Below, piece after piece: positions 25,201 through 35,690 of a stretch of DNA of 64,000 bases; the stretch's first letter is position 1, and each line of letters begins with the position of its first letter. Source of the stretch: Apiospora phragmitis. Its lineage: Eukaryota > Ascomycota > Sordariomycetes > Amphisphaeriales > Apiosporaceae. Location: the NCBI GenBank assembly GCA_038363925.1, contig JAQQWL010000015.1:1364001-1428000 (forward strand), given 5' to 3'. The notes beneath the pieces are model-generated. The model was not told where the DNA came from. It was given only the letters and a program-made list of their open reading frames with translations, and searched no databases. Both the position numbers and the translations under genes were made by a program.

Positions 25201-26809
25201 CCTTCACGTTATCCTTGACCGGTGTGCCGGTGACACCCCATGCATTAATGCGTGGGATTACACGAGCAACTCTGGCAGCGGCACTCACGCCGCTTTCGAT
25301 CTGCTGGGCTTCGTCAAGGCATACCCGCCACCAAGAGAGCTGCACCAAAGGCGACTTCGGTCGGGGATACGTTCTCGCATATCGCATTAAACGTTCAGGA
25401 GGCTCCTCGGCGAAGTGGATCTCTGCTTGCAAAACGTTGTAAGTTGTGATGACTACATCGTGTTCAGCTAACTCTTTCAGGAGTTCATCGCCCTTTCCCT
25501 TGTATCGCTTAATCCCGTCATAGAACATGACACGGAGGTTTGGTGCATGTTTGTTTACCTCGGACAACCACTGGTTCTTCAGGGTAGCCGGAGTTACAAT
25601 GAGAGTTGCGCCGGTAGGTTGAACTTGCTGACCACTGTAGGGGTCGATGATTCTGGGAGGGCAAACTGGCCGGCGGTGCATTAGGATAAGGGAGATAGTC
25701 TCAACCGTTTTGCCCAGACCCATCTCTTCACTAAGGATACCTCCTTTTGGAGCTGTCTCTAGTTCTCGAAATGGAGCAACGTCACGCGTAACCATTTGAT
25801 ATAGCGTGCTGGAGAAGTAACACCGTCCACTACGATCTGTCAACTCGTTGAATGATAGAGGCAAATCTGATGTCGTGGGATCCCGACATGGCTCCAGTTC
25901 GGTCCCATTCCATGCAACACCCTCTCTGCGAAGCAGCCACTGTAGCGCTCTACGCTGGAAAGGGTACAACTTGGCCTCCAGTCCGAGTACATCAGTCGAC
26001 AGTAAATCGGTGTAGTCCTTGCTGGGAATGCATGCAGCATCATAGAAGGCTTGGGCCGAAAGGGCGCCAGCATTGGAGTCACCCAGAAGATCATGAGGAA
26101 GGAATTGAATTTGCACCTCTCTGGATAGCGCTCGCTGCGAGGAATTTGGGAGGCTGGCGTAGAAGTTCGAGGTGGGATTCCATTTTAATCTCAGTCGCAA
26201 AGAAATCGTATCCAAACCTGAAGTTTGTGCCCGTTGAAACTCCATGTCGAAGTCGACCAAAAGCCCACCTTCGGCATCTTGCTCATTGCGGCTGGAACTG
26301 ACCACCTTCAAGATCGTAGCTACTGGTTGACTTACGTCGGGAGGAAGAGTAAGCGTCGACTTGATTCGTTTCCGGGCCCCTTCTTGGCCAGATACAGTGA
26401 GTTCTTTAGGAACAGCGTCGCCGGGGCTATCTTTTGCGAGCAAGCAATGCAAGTTCACGTGCTGGCTGGCCCCAAGCCGTGAAAAGGCCAAGTGTGGCTG
26501 CGCTTTCAAGTGCTGCGGTCGACTGGGTCTGCTAAGACGAAATGTCTCTTCAGCAAGTACGACTGCATCTGGCAGTCTGGATGGGCAGCGCCGGGGCCTT
26601 TTGCATGGTCTCTCGGAGCTTGCTTCCGGCTGTAAGTCCACGGAATCGTCGTCTGCTGCATCTGTGGCCGAGGTCGGAAGAGATGACAGGAGATCCAACA
26701 ATGCAACGGGGAATGGTTCATTGAGCTGCGCATAATCCACTATAGTGATGGCCTTCGCAGTGGTCGGCCGGGGCTGTATTCTTGGGCGGCCCATCATGGA
26801 TGAACACAC
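22258..26809 (-). CDS. IRC20: SNF2-family helicase with RING E3 domain, SHPRH/Irc20-like
   Basis: Nuclear ATPase/E3 ligase family linked to replication-associated repair. Model: complement(join(22258..23366,23431..26809)), 4488 nt, 1495 residues; the 64-nt intron has donor GTAAGT and a GCTGAC branch site. A second in-frame Met at 26794 could be the start instead. Domain order: hydrophilic N-terminus with Arg/Lys-rich NLS-like patches; ATPase lobe 1 with Walker A EEMGLGKTVE (~360) and a DEAQ box (CLDEAQQIES, ~495); a ~450-residue mostly alpha-helical, coiled-coil-rich insert; a C3HC4 RING finger (~1143-1182, CVICQSTF...CGHEFC...CPVC); and lobe 2 with SIIFSQFKGFLEVL and QAIARVDRIGQ. The DEAQ box, the RING between the lobes and the long insert match SHPRH/Irc20 better than Rad5 or Rad16, and no HIRAN domain is visible. 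The RING starts in exon 2 just after the intron. Confidence 0.9.
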
Positions 26810-27636
26810 AGGTTGGCCTGGCTGTTAGTGGGGGTCCATGGGAATATGAAGTTGATGATGGAAGATCAGATCCAGATGAGAGTTAGGAAATGAGAAGAAA
26901 GATAAATCCCACCTATCCAGGCAGCAGGTGCGGCAGAGGGTACATCTACCTATGCGCTAGATATTGGAACTCATATGTACCTACGGTATGCTTTATGCAG
27001 GTGGTGTCAAACAGGGACCTTGTATGCGACTTGGCGACTTACTGGACGACTGGGTGGGACTGTGGCGGCGACGGAGTTAAGCTGCCCCGCTATATCGACA
27101 CCATACTTCCCCCAAAGTCACCGGTGAACTGCAGGTGCCTCAGTCGTAAGGGCTGTTGCTTTGAGGCAGTATTAGAAAGGTATAATTTATGAATACAAAT
27201 TTACTCCTAAGGCGTTTGTTGTCATTGTCACATCTGCATCACGCGTGAAGGAAGAAGCATCTCGTCGATATTCGAGACACTTGCCATGTTAGGAGGTAAT
27301 GAAGTTGAATCATCAACCAATGGACGCCCCCGGGCTGTCTTTCGAATGGTCCAGTTGAGTTGACTGAAGTATTGCACCCACACCTACCCGTTTTAACTGC
27401 ACTCCCTAAGCTAGCCGACCCGGAACTTGGATTTTTCCATCTGGCAATTGAATTGAATGGGCCATTGAACTTTTTGAAGATCGCGAGATTCAAAGGCTTG
27501 GCTGGATTCAGTGGGCTGCTGCACACAACGACAAGAGTAAATACCGGCCGCAGCACTTCGGGCCCTCTCCTTTACTCCAACAAGTCTATGGCGAATTGAA
27601 GGGAGATATACGGCTTGAGTATACCATACCGCCATC
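26810..27636. promoter_or_regulatory. Divergent intergenic region IRC20-like / mS41
   Basis: About 830 bases between two outward-facing genes; it should carry both promoters. Reading frames inside are short and unsupported. No specific sites are claimed. Confidence 0.4.
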
Positions 27637-28474
27637 ATGGGGGCTTTCAAAGTAAGTGAAGCTCGAAGAAAGAAACAGCTCCTCTCGATGCTGTTGTTTG
27701 TTTGCTCTCTTACTAACTTAATCGTCTAAGCCCATACTGCGACCGCAGCAGCTGCGGCCACTCCTCAACACTGCGATGCCCACCACTAGCACATTCCTCC
27801 GTCCGACGACGACAATAGCCAGCCAATTCGCGCGGCCTCAATCCACCTCCGCGCAAAAGCCCGACGGAGACGGAGCGACGGCAGCGTCCGAGATCCCGGC
27901 CCCGACGCCCTTCTGCCCGGACGTGCAGACCTTCCTGACGCTGATCGGGCGCGGCCTGAGCGGGCACGCCTCCAAGTTCCCGACGTGGGAGGCGCTCTTC
28001 TCGCTGACGTCGGAGCAGCTGCGCGAGCTCGGCATCGAGCCGCCCCGCACGCGGCGGTACCTGCTCCAGTGGCGGCAGCGCTTCCGCCGCGGCCAGTTCG
28101 GCATCGGCGGCGAGTTCCGGCACGTGTCGCCCGAGGGCGCCGCCGAGCTGCGCTTGCTCGAGCACGACGCCGACCCGGCCCACCCCAAGCGCTACGTCGT
28201 CAACGTGCCCCCCGGCCAGAGCGTCGAGGACACGCCCGTCGAGGACCTCTCGCGCGTCATCGGCTACAAGGTCGAGGGCGCCCGCACTATCGTCGGCCCC
28301 TACGCGATGCAGCTCAAGGACGGTGAGGGTGCCCGGGTGACTGTGAAGGAGGGCATGTGGGAGGACAAGCGCGGCCGCAAGATTGATGGTGGTGAGAGAA
28401 GACGTACCGAGGTCAAATACAAGAAGCGCATCCAAGAGCGTAAGGAGATGCGGGAGCGAGGAGAGATCCGATAA
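27637..28474 (+). CDS. FYV4: Mitochondrial small ribosomal subunit protein mS41 (Fyv4, IGR motif)
   Basis: Model: join(27637..27651,27731..28474), 759 nt, 252 residues. Exon 1 encodes just Met-Gly-Ala-Phe-Lys; the 79-nt intron has GTAAGT, an ACTAAC branch site and TCTAAG. The N-terminus is basic and Arg/Thr/Ser/Gln rich, fitting a mitochondrial targeting peptide. The IGR domain (~70-130) is clear: FLTLIGRGLSGHASKFPTW, then LRELGIEPPRTRRYLLQWR. A Lys/Arg-rich C-terminus (KKRIQERKEMRERGEIR) would suit rRNA contact. Codon use is extremely GC rich, which produces long antisense shadow frames. The short ORF starting at 27776 is internal, since exon 2 is open and in frame upstream of it. Confidence 0.9.
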
Positions 28475-28769
28475 AAAAAAGACGATATAGAAACCGCTCG
28501 GATTCATTCCTCTGGCGGCAAACGTCAAGGAGCCTCCTGGAAGAGTCGCAAGCATGTAAATTATGGCATTGTGCATATACTGTATTAAGCATTGTATTCG
28601 ATAAATGGAAAAATCCTAGACGCCATGCAACTGGACCTTTTCTAACGCCTGTACCATGATGTTATCCTTCTTATGCAAGTCTATAGCGGACCACCAAAGT
28701 CCAGCTTCCGAGCCACCTTGCTAGTTTTATCTTCGTCTACGACACCCGGCCGACGCTTGAGATCAGCCC

Positions 28770-29974
28770 CTACTTTCTCCCCCCCTCGCCTCCTGACTTC
28801 CTGGGCAACTCCTTCTTGCGCGTAGGCTTCGGGTCCTTGTGCCACCAGGGGTGCTTCAACATATCGCGGGCTGTGATCCGCTTTCGCGGGTCCAGAATCA
28901 GCGTCTTCATGAGAAGATCAACGCCCTCATTGCCGACGGTGCCGAATAGCGCGTTGTAATGGTCTTTACCCAGAACAGGCGTGATCTGGTTGCCGATGGT
29001 GTACTCGGGCAGCTTGGTGACGCCGGGCCAGTTCTCCTCGGTCGGGGTGCCGACGCCCTTGCAGATCAGCTCGATCTGCTCGAGCTCGGTGTTTCCGGCG
29101 AGGTACGGGGCGCGCATGACGAGCTCGGCGAAGACGAGCCCCACGGACCAGACGTCGACGGCGGCCGAGTAGTGGCGGGCGCCGAACAGCAGCTCGGGCG
29201 GCCGGTACCAGCGCGTGATGACGTTGGACGTCATGGGCCGGTAGGGGTCGCTGAAGCTCCGGGCCAGACCGAAATCGGCCAGCTTGACTTCGCCGTCGGC
29301 CGCGATCAGCAAGTTGTTGGGCTTAATATCGCGATGCAGCACGAAGTTCTCGTGGCAGAACCAGACGGCGCGGGTCAACATGCCCATCCAGGCCTTGGTG
29401 TCGGCCACACCATAGTGTACGTTTGCGGTGTCTTTGATGAGGATTTCCAGGTCACCAAGCGGTAGGAATTCGAGGACGAGGTTCAGGTTCTGGTCTTTGG
29501 AGGAGAAAACGGTGTGTAGCTTGATAATGTTTGGATGGTCGAGCTCCTGCAGGTGCTTGATTTCGCGGACGGCATCAGGCGACATTCCCTCGGTGTATTC
29601 CTTGTTGATCTTGATCTTCTTGATAGCGACGAGCTGCGAGGGGTCGTTGCGCACTTGGCCCAGGTAGACGTTGGCGTATGTACCCTCACCAAGCTTCTTC
29701 CCTAGTGAAAACGACCATTAGAAACTGCAAAGCCAGCCAACGAAAGGGACCATGCTATCTCCATACCTTTGATGTACTTGCGCTTCTCATCCTCGTTCAT
29801 CTGCTCGGAGAGATCCAAGGCGGCCGACTGCACAGCAGCGGTGGCGTTTGGGGCCACTGCAGGTACAGGCGTCCCATTCGACGAGGCCTGCGCCGAAGCA
29901 GCATTCTTCAAAGGCGAAGATACTGCTTTCGCGGCAGGGTTCGGCAGCCCATCAACCAGGGGAGAGACCGCCAT
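28770..29974 (-). CDS. KIN28: Cyclin-dependent kinase Kin28/CDK7, TFIIH kinase
   Basis: Phosphorylates the RNA polymerase II CTD as part of TFIIH/TFIIK. Model: complement(join(28770..29701,29767..29974)), 1140 nt, 379 residues. The 65-nt intron (donor GTATGG) lies just before the glycine-rich loop (KKLGEGTYANVYLG). Kinase motifs are VAIKKIKI, a CDK7-type helix ending DAVREIKHLQELDHPNII, LHRDIKPNNLL, DFGLARSF and the activation segment YRPMTSNVITRWYRPPELL, whose Thr is the expected activation site. The first ~75 residues form an Ala/Ser/Pro-rich extension (PLKNAASAQASSNG) not present in yeast Kin28. It is convergent with mS41, only 295 bases away, and divergent from the FRAG1-family gene. Confidence 0.95.
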
Positions 29975-31298
29975 CTTGGATGTGGAGGTAGAAGATGGTG
30001 GGAGGTCGTGCTTCAGAAGGACCCTTTTCAGCTACATATTTTCAGCCTTGTGGCTGGGCAGGCTAGGGATAGCACATGCCTCCTCTCAAAAACCATCAAA
30101 CCCGGGGCATTTTACATTTACATTCGCAGTCCCAAAAGTTCAAAGCAATTCGGCATTAATTGCTGACACCTTTTTGTTCTATTATTTAATATCGAAATCA
30201 GTCCTTATGTTTGGTATGACCTTGCTAATTGCACCACTGTGTTGCCAAGTAATCTGGAGGCTGGCTGCAAGTCAACGAGACCAAGTGCCCCATAATCGCT
30301 TCTAGCAGTAGCTGGGTAGCTGACTAGCCACGGGAGATTAGATCGATAGTTCTTGTCAACGAATCTTAAGCACATTTTACTTGCATCGTGGAATAGAGGT
30401 AAATGTTTATAGAGAGCCCCTCTCGAGTTCCTGAACATTATGTCACATGCTTTACATGCTCTGATGCCATTGAGCTTCAACCCATCCTTGCACCTACGGG
30501 AACCAACACTGGCGTTTAACCCCGAGACAGGACCCCGAGTGAAACGCCAACAACACTTCACCCACGGGCCAAGCCTTCGGAGTTGCACCTCAATAGCCCC
30601 GAAGACCCCTGCACTACTGAAAGCTAAGCACGTACCCAGTTCCCGCAGGATCTGCAGATGCCGCTCCATTAGGCTGACAGAACTTTCCCAATTTTTCATC
30701 CTGTCTGGAAGAACCTGACGTCATTACGCTGACGGCTGAACGGCTGACAGTGTTCGCTCGCGGTAGGACAAGACGCAGAATCTTAGAAAGGAAGAGCGCG
30801 GCACGAACGAACAGAAATAAGAAAGTCCTTTATTAGTGCTTAGAGGATGGTGATACCGCGTACGACCCGACGAAGCCGCTGAGATTTATTTGTTCGGGTC
30901 CTCCAGAAGAAGTGCCGCCCGCACAGCCCGCTCAATCCAAAAGCGCCTACCTACGCGCCAGGCCAGCGCTATGTAATCATTGCAATCTCCCCCGTACATG
31001 ACGAAACCAGTTTCGCAGGCCTGTCAACTCAGTCATTGGCAGCAGATGAGGTCATACCTGGGCCAACCATATCCGTTTTAATAAGCAGAAGGCCGGCTCG
31101 CTTTTCTCATTTATTACATTTTGCCAATACTAGAGAACCCAGATCCTTTCACAGATCTTATGATAGATACACTCCGCTGTCTATCGGCTTGATATCGCTG
31201 TTTGCGCTCTTGTGTTGGATTGCGCTGGACAGACAGATACATTCGTTCAGCTTTTCACTTTTTCTCCTAACAACAACAAACCACCACCACCAGTAATC
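29975..31298. promoter_or_regulatory. Divergent intergenic region KIN28 / FRAG1-family gene
   Basis: 1.3 kb with both promoters expected. I see no gene; the small frames at 30205-30718 on both strands overlap each other and carry no recognisable domain. Confidence 0.4.
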
Positions 31299-32244
31299 AT
31301 GGCGAGATACCATCCACATTTCCCCTACTGGGTAAGTTTGCATTCACTCTTGAAACATCGACATGAAGAAGATAGATAGATAACCAGACTAACGCATTGC
31401 CTCCTCCCAGGTATTACCCCTGATATCCGGCGTCATGTGGTTAGCGACCCTGCTGGGCCTCCTGATTCACTGGATCGTCAACACCCACCGCGTCAAGTAC
31501 CCCTCGATGCAGGGCGACCAGACCATCGCCTACATCTCGGACGTCGGCGCGGCCGAGCTGAAGCCGCTCTTCGTGACGGGCTGCATCATCACGACCATCT
31601 TCCTGGACCTGTCCTTCGGCGCCGACCGCTGGCTCCGGCACCGCGGCCGCCTCGTCCCCAACGTGAGCGTCACCGAGAAGGTGCTGTCGGGCCTGACCAT
31701 CTTCTTCGCCTTCATCGGCACTGTCGGCCTGACCTGTCTGAGTGGGTTCGACACGGCGCACTACCACACCCTGCACGACATCTTCCTGCTGCTCTTCATC
31801 GCCGGCTACCTCCTGTCGGCCGTCTTCATCTGCTGGGAGTACCAGCGCCTCGGCATCAAATATCGCGAGCACCGCGTCCTGCGCGTCAGCTTCTGGATCA
31901 AGCTGGCATTCATCATCATCGAGTTCTGCCTCGCCGTTGCCTTCGCCGCCACCAACTTCCTCGGCCTCTACAACAAGGCCGCCATCATCGAGTGGGTCAT
32001 CGCCTTCGTCTTCTCCTTCTACGTCTTCTCCTTCTTCGTCGACCTCTGGCCCGCCCGCTACACGGCCAACGGCCGCGGCTTTAAGACGACCGGCATGAAC
32101 GCCAGCCAGCGCGAGATGGAGGAGGTTGAGCAGAGCAACCTCGACCATTCCAACCACTCGCCCAACGGCGTCGGCTCGCGGTATACCGAGGACAGCCAGC
32201 GACCGTTACATACCGGTCGCGTGGGGCCCCACGCCAACTTCTAA
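31299..32244 (+). CDS. FRAG1/DRAM/Sfk1-family six-helix membrane protein
   Basis: Model: join(31299..31331,31411..32244), 867 nt, 288 residues; the 79-nt intron has GTAAGT, a GACTAAC branch site and CCCAG. Exon 1 encodes MARYHPHFPYW and exon 2 continues directly into the first helix (VLPLISGVMWLATLLGLLIHWIV). Six hydrophobic segments follow the family pattern, with TIAYISDVGA after helix 1 and WEYQRLG at the end of helix 4, then a hydrophilic C-tail rich in Asn/Ser/His. In yeast, Sfk1 regulates plasma-membrane phosphoinositide and lipid asymmetry; mammalian relatives act in GPI-anchor remodelling (FRAG1/PGAP2) or autophagy (DRAM). The exact subfamily cannot be settled by eye. Codon bias is strong, suggesting good expression. 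Confidence 0.85.
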
Positions 32245-33077
32245 TTTCGACTCGACGCGATCGGCGAGATGATAATAAAACTTCCTACACATTATTATAC
32301 AACATACATGTACAGAATGAAAAATTGCATGAGGGAAAAGCATACGACGAGACGAACACGACTATTAAACAGCGATGGCGGGACGGGATACCAACTTTAT
32401 ATATATGGGCTGTATGGAGCATGATACATTTCAGCATGGCGTTCCGGTTCAGCATGGGTTTGCATAAAAGGCACAACCGAGATGAGGATCGTATAGAACG
32501 ACTGAAACTTCACTAATTAATTTTACCACTATAAATACTACATTCGAGTTGTGCGTGCAATATGGTTTTGCCTTTAAAAATGTGAAAATTACTTGCTTGC
32601 GCCGACGTAACAATATTCGTAACTTATAGTAAGATACATTCATGTTATAGTAATCACTCAGCAATCTTGTAGGATGCCTATACCAAGGCTCATATCATAA
32701 CCATGACTGCGAACATTGTTTCTGAGCGAACTTCCCTGATTCATGCTTTTGATGCTTATTTATTCAATTCATCTTCAATACCGCCTATAAAAGAGACGTG
32801 CCCGTAGTGGTGTTCCATCTTGACCAATCTGACACCCACGCAACGAGCCGTACAAAATCAACAAACAACGTGTAATGTACATAGGAATATCGATTGCGTA
32901 ACCCCTTTTCGTACCCATACATATATGCCAATCAATCTTACACATAGGCGCCATCCGCCATCATATCCATGAGAAAGGAGTGTGATTGACTCAGATTAAA
33001 TAGAAGAGGTAGAAGAAGAGAATCAGGAGGCGAAGGAGAAAACGATGTTTGATAACATCGTGTCTGACTACAGAAAA
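32245..33077. other. Intergenic between convergent FRAG1-family gene and EIS1
   Basis: About 830 AT-rich bases containing both 3' flanks. No gene seen. Confidence 0.5.
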
Positions 33078-35690
33078 TCATATAATCTCATGGAACCTCG
33101 AGTCCCGGTTGGGACTATGACTTTTCCTCGATGCCGGGTCACCGAGCGGACGCGGCGGATTCAGTCCCCCCGCCCCATGGGCAGAAGACGAACTGATAAC
33201 CGGCGCCACGTCATGAAAGTACTCGTCGTCACTGGAGCTGCTCATGGGGAGACGGCCTCCGGGTTGGGAAGGCTCACGGACGGCGTGAGCGAGTTATGCC
33301 CGTGTAGGAGGACAAGGCATCCGGTTGCTGCTGCTGCTGTTGCGACGACTGTCTACCGGCCATGGCTACGGCGTGGACGCTGTTGCTACTGCGCGCATTG
33401 TTAACACTGGCCGTGCTCCCGTTCTGCGACGACGAGCCGAAGCCCGTCAACGCAGCACCGCCGATGAATTGTCTCTTGCCTTTGTCCTTGGGCTTAGCAG
33501 TGTTGTTCTCCTCAACGTCCGACTTGGAAGGCCGGTGGAAGTGCGATTTGAACCAAGACCTCACTCGAATCGTGGGAGATTTGTCCCCTATGGCTCCGCT
33601 CGACTTGGTTCTGTGTTTCCGGATGGCGGATGCATCCGGCATGTCGATGTCATGATCCGCACCTGTGGTGGCAGCGGCCTCCGTTGGGAACTCTGGGGAC
33701 TCGGGGGTCGTAACGGCAGCAGGGGCAGAGGCGGGAACCCTGACTGGTTGACCAGCATCATTCAGCTCGACCCTCTCGATCGGTAGGATTTCGTCCTCGT
33801 GTGCCGCTGCCGCCGCTTCTGCGGGGGCTGCTACGGCAACAGCTCCGGACTTGCGCTTCTCCTCCTTGGCAAGACGCTTCTGCTCAGCTCTGGCAGCCTT
33901 CTCTTCTTCCTTCTTGGCCTTGGCCTCCGCCTTCTCCTCTTTCCTCCGCTCACTGGCTTCGAAATTTTCTTGCTCTATTCAAATGTTAGCGAAACTGACC
34001 GACACTGTCCAAACACCGGAAGAATATACGTACCTTTCAGCTTTTTGTTGATGTCGGTGACCTCCTGTTCCCTCTGCCTCTCGAGCTCCCTCTCTTCTTT
34101 CTGGCGCTCTTCTTCTAGCTTCTGTTCCGTCAACCTGGCGTGCTCTGCCTCCGCCCGTTCGTTGATCTCATCGATGACCGGCCGGACCCTGCTCGCAGCG
34201 ATCGCGTCGATGTCTTCTTGCTCCATATACTTGCCAGCGCCGAGGTCGATCTTGCCGTGCTTGCTCAGACGGTTGTCGCTGCTCATCTGGGCTGCAGCAT
34301 GCGCCTTGGAGTCCCACGAATTCTTTGTCGAAGGTGGCATCATGCCAGTCTCTTTGGCGATTTTGTCGTCCATGCCCTTCAAGCGGGCTGAAACGTTTCT
34401 CTGCGCGGCCGCCAGAAGAGCGTCGCGATCATGCTGCCGCTTCCGCTGATCCACTTGCGATACCTTGCTGTTAAAGATCGACATCTGACGGCGAATCTGC
34501 TGGGACCGCTCTCGGTCATGGTTAATATCACCCTCGCTGGACGATCGTCTCCTAGTAAGCTTTCCTTTCATGCTCGATTTCCGTGGCGATTGGCCTTGCC
34601 CATAGTATTCCTTGTAATTTCGACTTTGCATATCGATCTCCAGCTTAGCCAACCTCTCCTGTGCAGCCTTGTAGGCAGCATCCTGGAGGCTGTTGAACTG
34701 CATAGGGGGCGCTTGGTCGTCGTCGCTGAGGCTACTCGATCTGCGCCGCCGCGAATGCGGCACTGCCCCCCTTTGGGCTTGGGCCTTCTTGGTTTGGTCA
34801 ATGACCTTCTGTTGCTGGTCGAACATCTTCTTAGCCATGGCGAGGGCCGAGGCGTGTAGCACATCCTCTCGTCGCTGCTCGTCGACCACGGGCTGGACCG
34901 GCGGTTTCGAGGTAAACATCTGCCGGTTCATGTGCACAAAGGGTGACGCGCCAGCGTTGTCCTTCGGCAGCGTGGATGCTTTCGACTTGTGCGCAGCCGT
35001 GGCGGCCTTCAGCGCATTAGCCGCGGCGTTGGACTCATCCGGGTACGACTCTGGCTGCTTCTGGCTAGGCAAGGTGTTGGCACGCGAGCGCCTGGAGGTC
35101 GGGGTAGCCATGGCGCCTTTGGCAGCAACAAGGGAGCGCTGTCGCTCAATGGGCACGGCGGCGTGGGGATTGCGTCGAGAGGCTCGGTCGGCGTTGAACG
35201 CTGATGTGGCTGCGGTATGGCCGTGGTCGGTCGAAGAAGGTTTCCCATTCTCAGCGCTTCGGGCAGCAGCCTTATGCGCGAGCATGGCCGCCTGCGCACC
35301 ATGGTCGCTGGGTTTGGGGGCCCAGGCAGTAGCCATCTTGTGGTCTTTGGCAAGCACGGCAGCAGCGGAAGCCGAGGCCGACTTATCCGGCGTCCAAATC
35401 TCGGGTGACTTCTTACTTTGCCAACCTAAAGAAGCAGCAGCGCTGGCTGCAGAACCGTTGGGCGCAAGTCCTATGGAGGGGTAACTGGGTAGGTCTCGCG
35501 GTTGCGCATACACCAGTCGGCCGTGGTGACCTTGAAGATGGAAGTTAATACTGTAATATAGGTGGAGGTAAAATGGAGAGTTCCTTGCAGAAGGTGCTAA
35601 ATATGGCAGTGGTAGAGTCTCACCTGCAGGTATAGTGGAGGTGTCGTCATGGGGTTGTTGGACCTGCATTTCAATGGGCACGGGTTGCAC
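33078..35690 (-). CDS. EIS1: Eisosome protein Eis1-like
   Basis: Cytosolic scaffold of eisosomes, the plasma-membrane furrows organised by Pil1/Lsp1. Model: complement(join(33078..33974,34034..35530,35624..35690)); with two bases restored the CDS is 2463 nt, 820 residues. Family hallmarks: LVYAQPRDLPSYPSIGL and SAASAAASLGW near the N-terminus, Ala-rich repeats (AQAAMLAHKAAA), the AALLAAAQRNVSARLKGMD-type block in the middle, a Glu/Arg coiled coil, then VRSWFKSHFHR, FIGGAALTG and the C-terminal SPNRDSRFHEII. Intron 1 is 93 nt without an in-frame stop, so an unspliced form is also translatable. The last exon changes frame twice: at CCC 33299-33301 and GGGG 33246-33249. The middle frame (HNSLTPSVSLPNPEAVSP) is obviously coding, so single-base losses are the likeliest cause. 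A short poly-Gln run is encoded near 33325-33350. Confidence 0.85.

Noticed and set aside
27713..28576. 287-residue minus-strand frame
   Set aside because: Antisense to mS41; caused by the very high GC third positions.
30205..30718. 164- and 92-residue frames upstream of the FRAG1-family gene
   Set aside because: They overlap on opposite strands, have no recognisable domain and lie in a promoter interval.
31441..32157. 238-residue minus-strand acidic frame
   Set aside because: Antisense to the six-helix membrane protein; Glu/Asp/Val rich because hydrophobic codons are read backwards.
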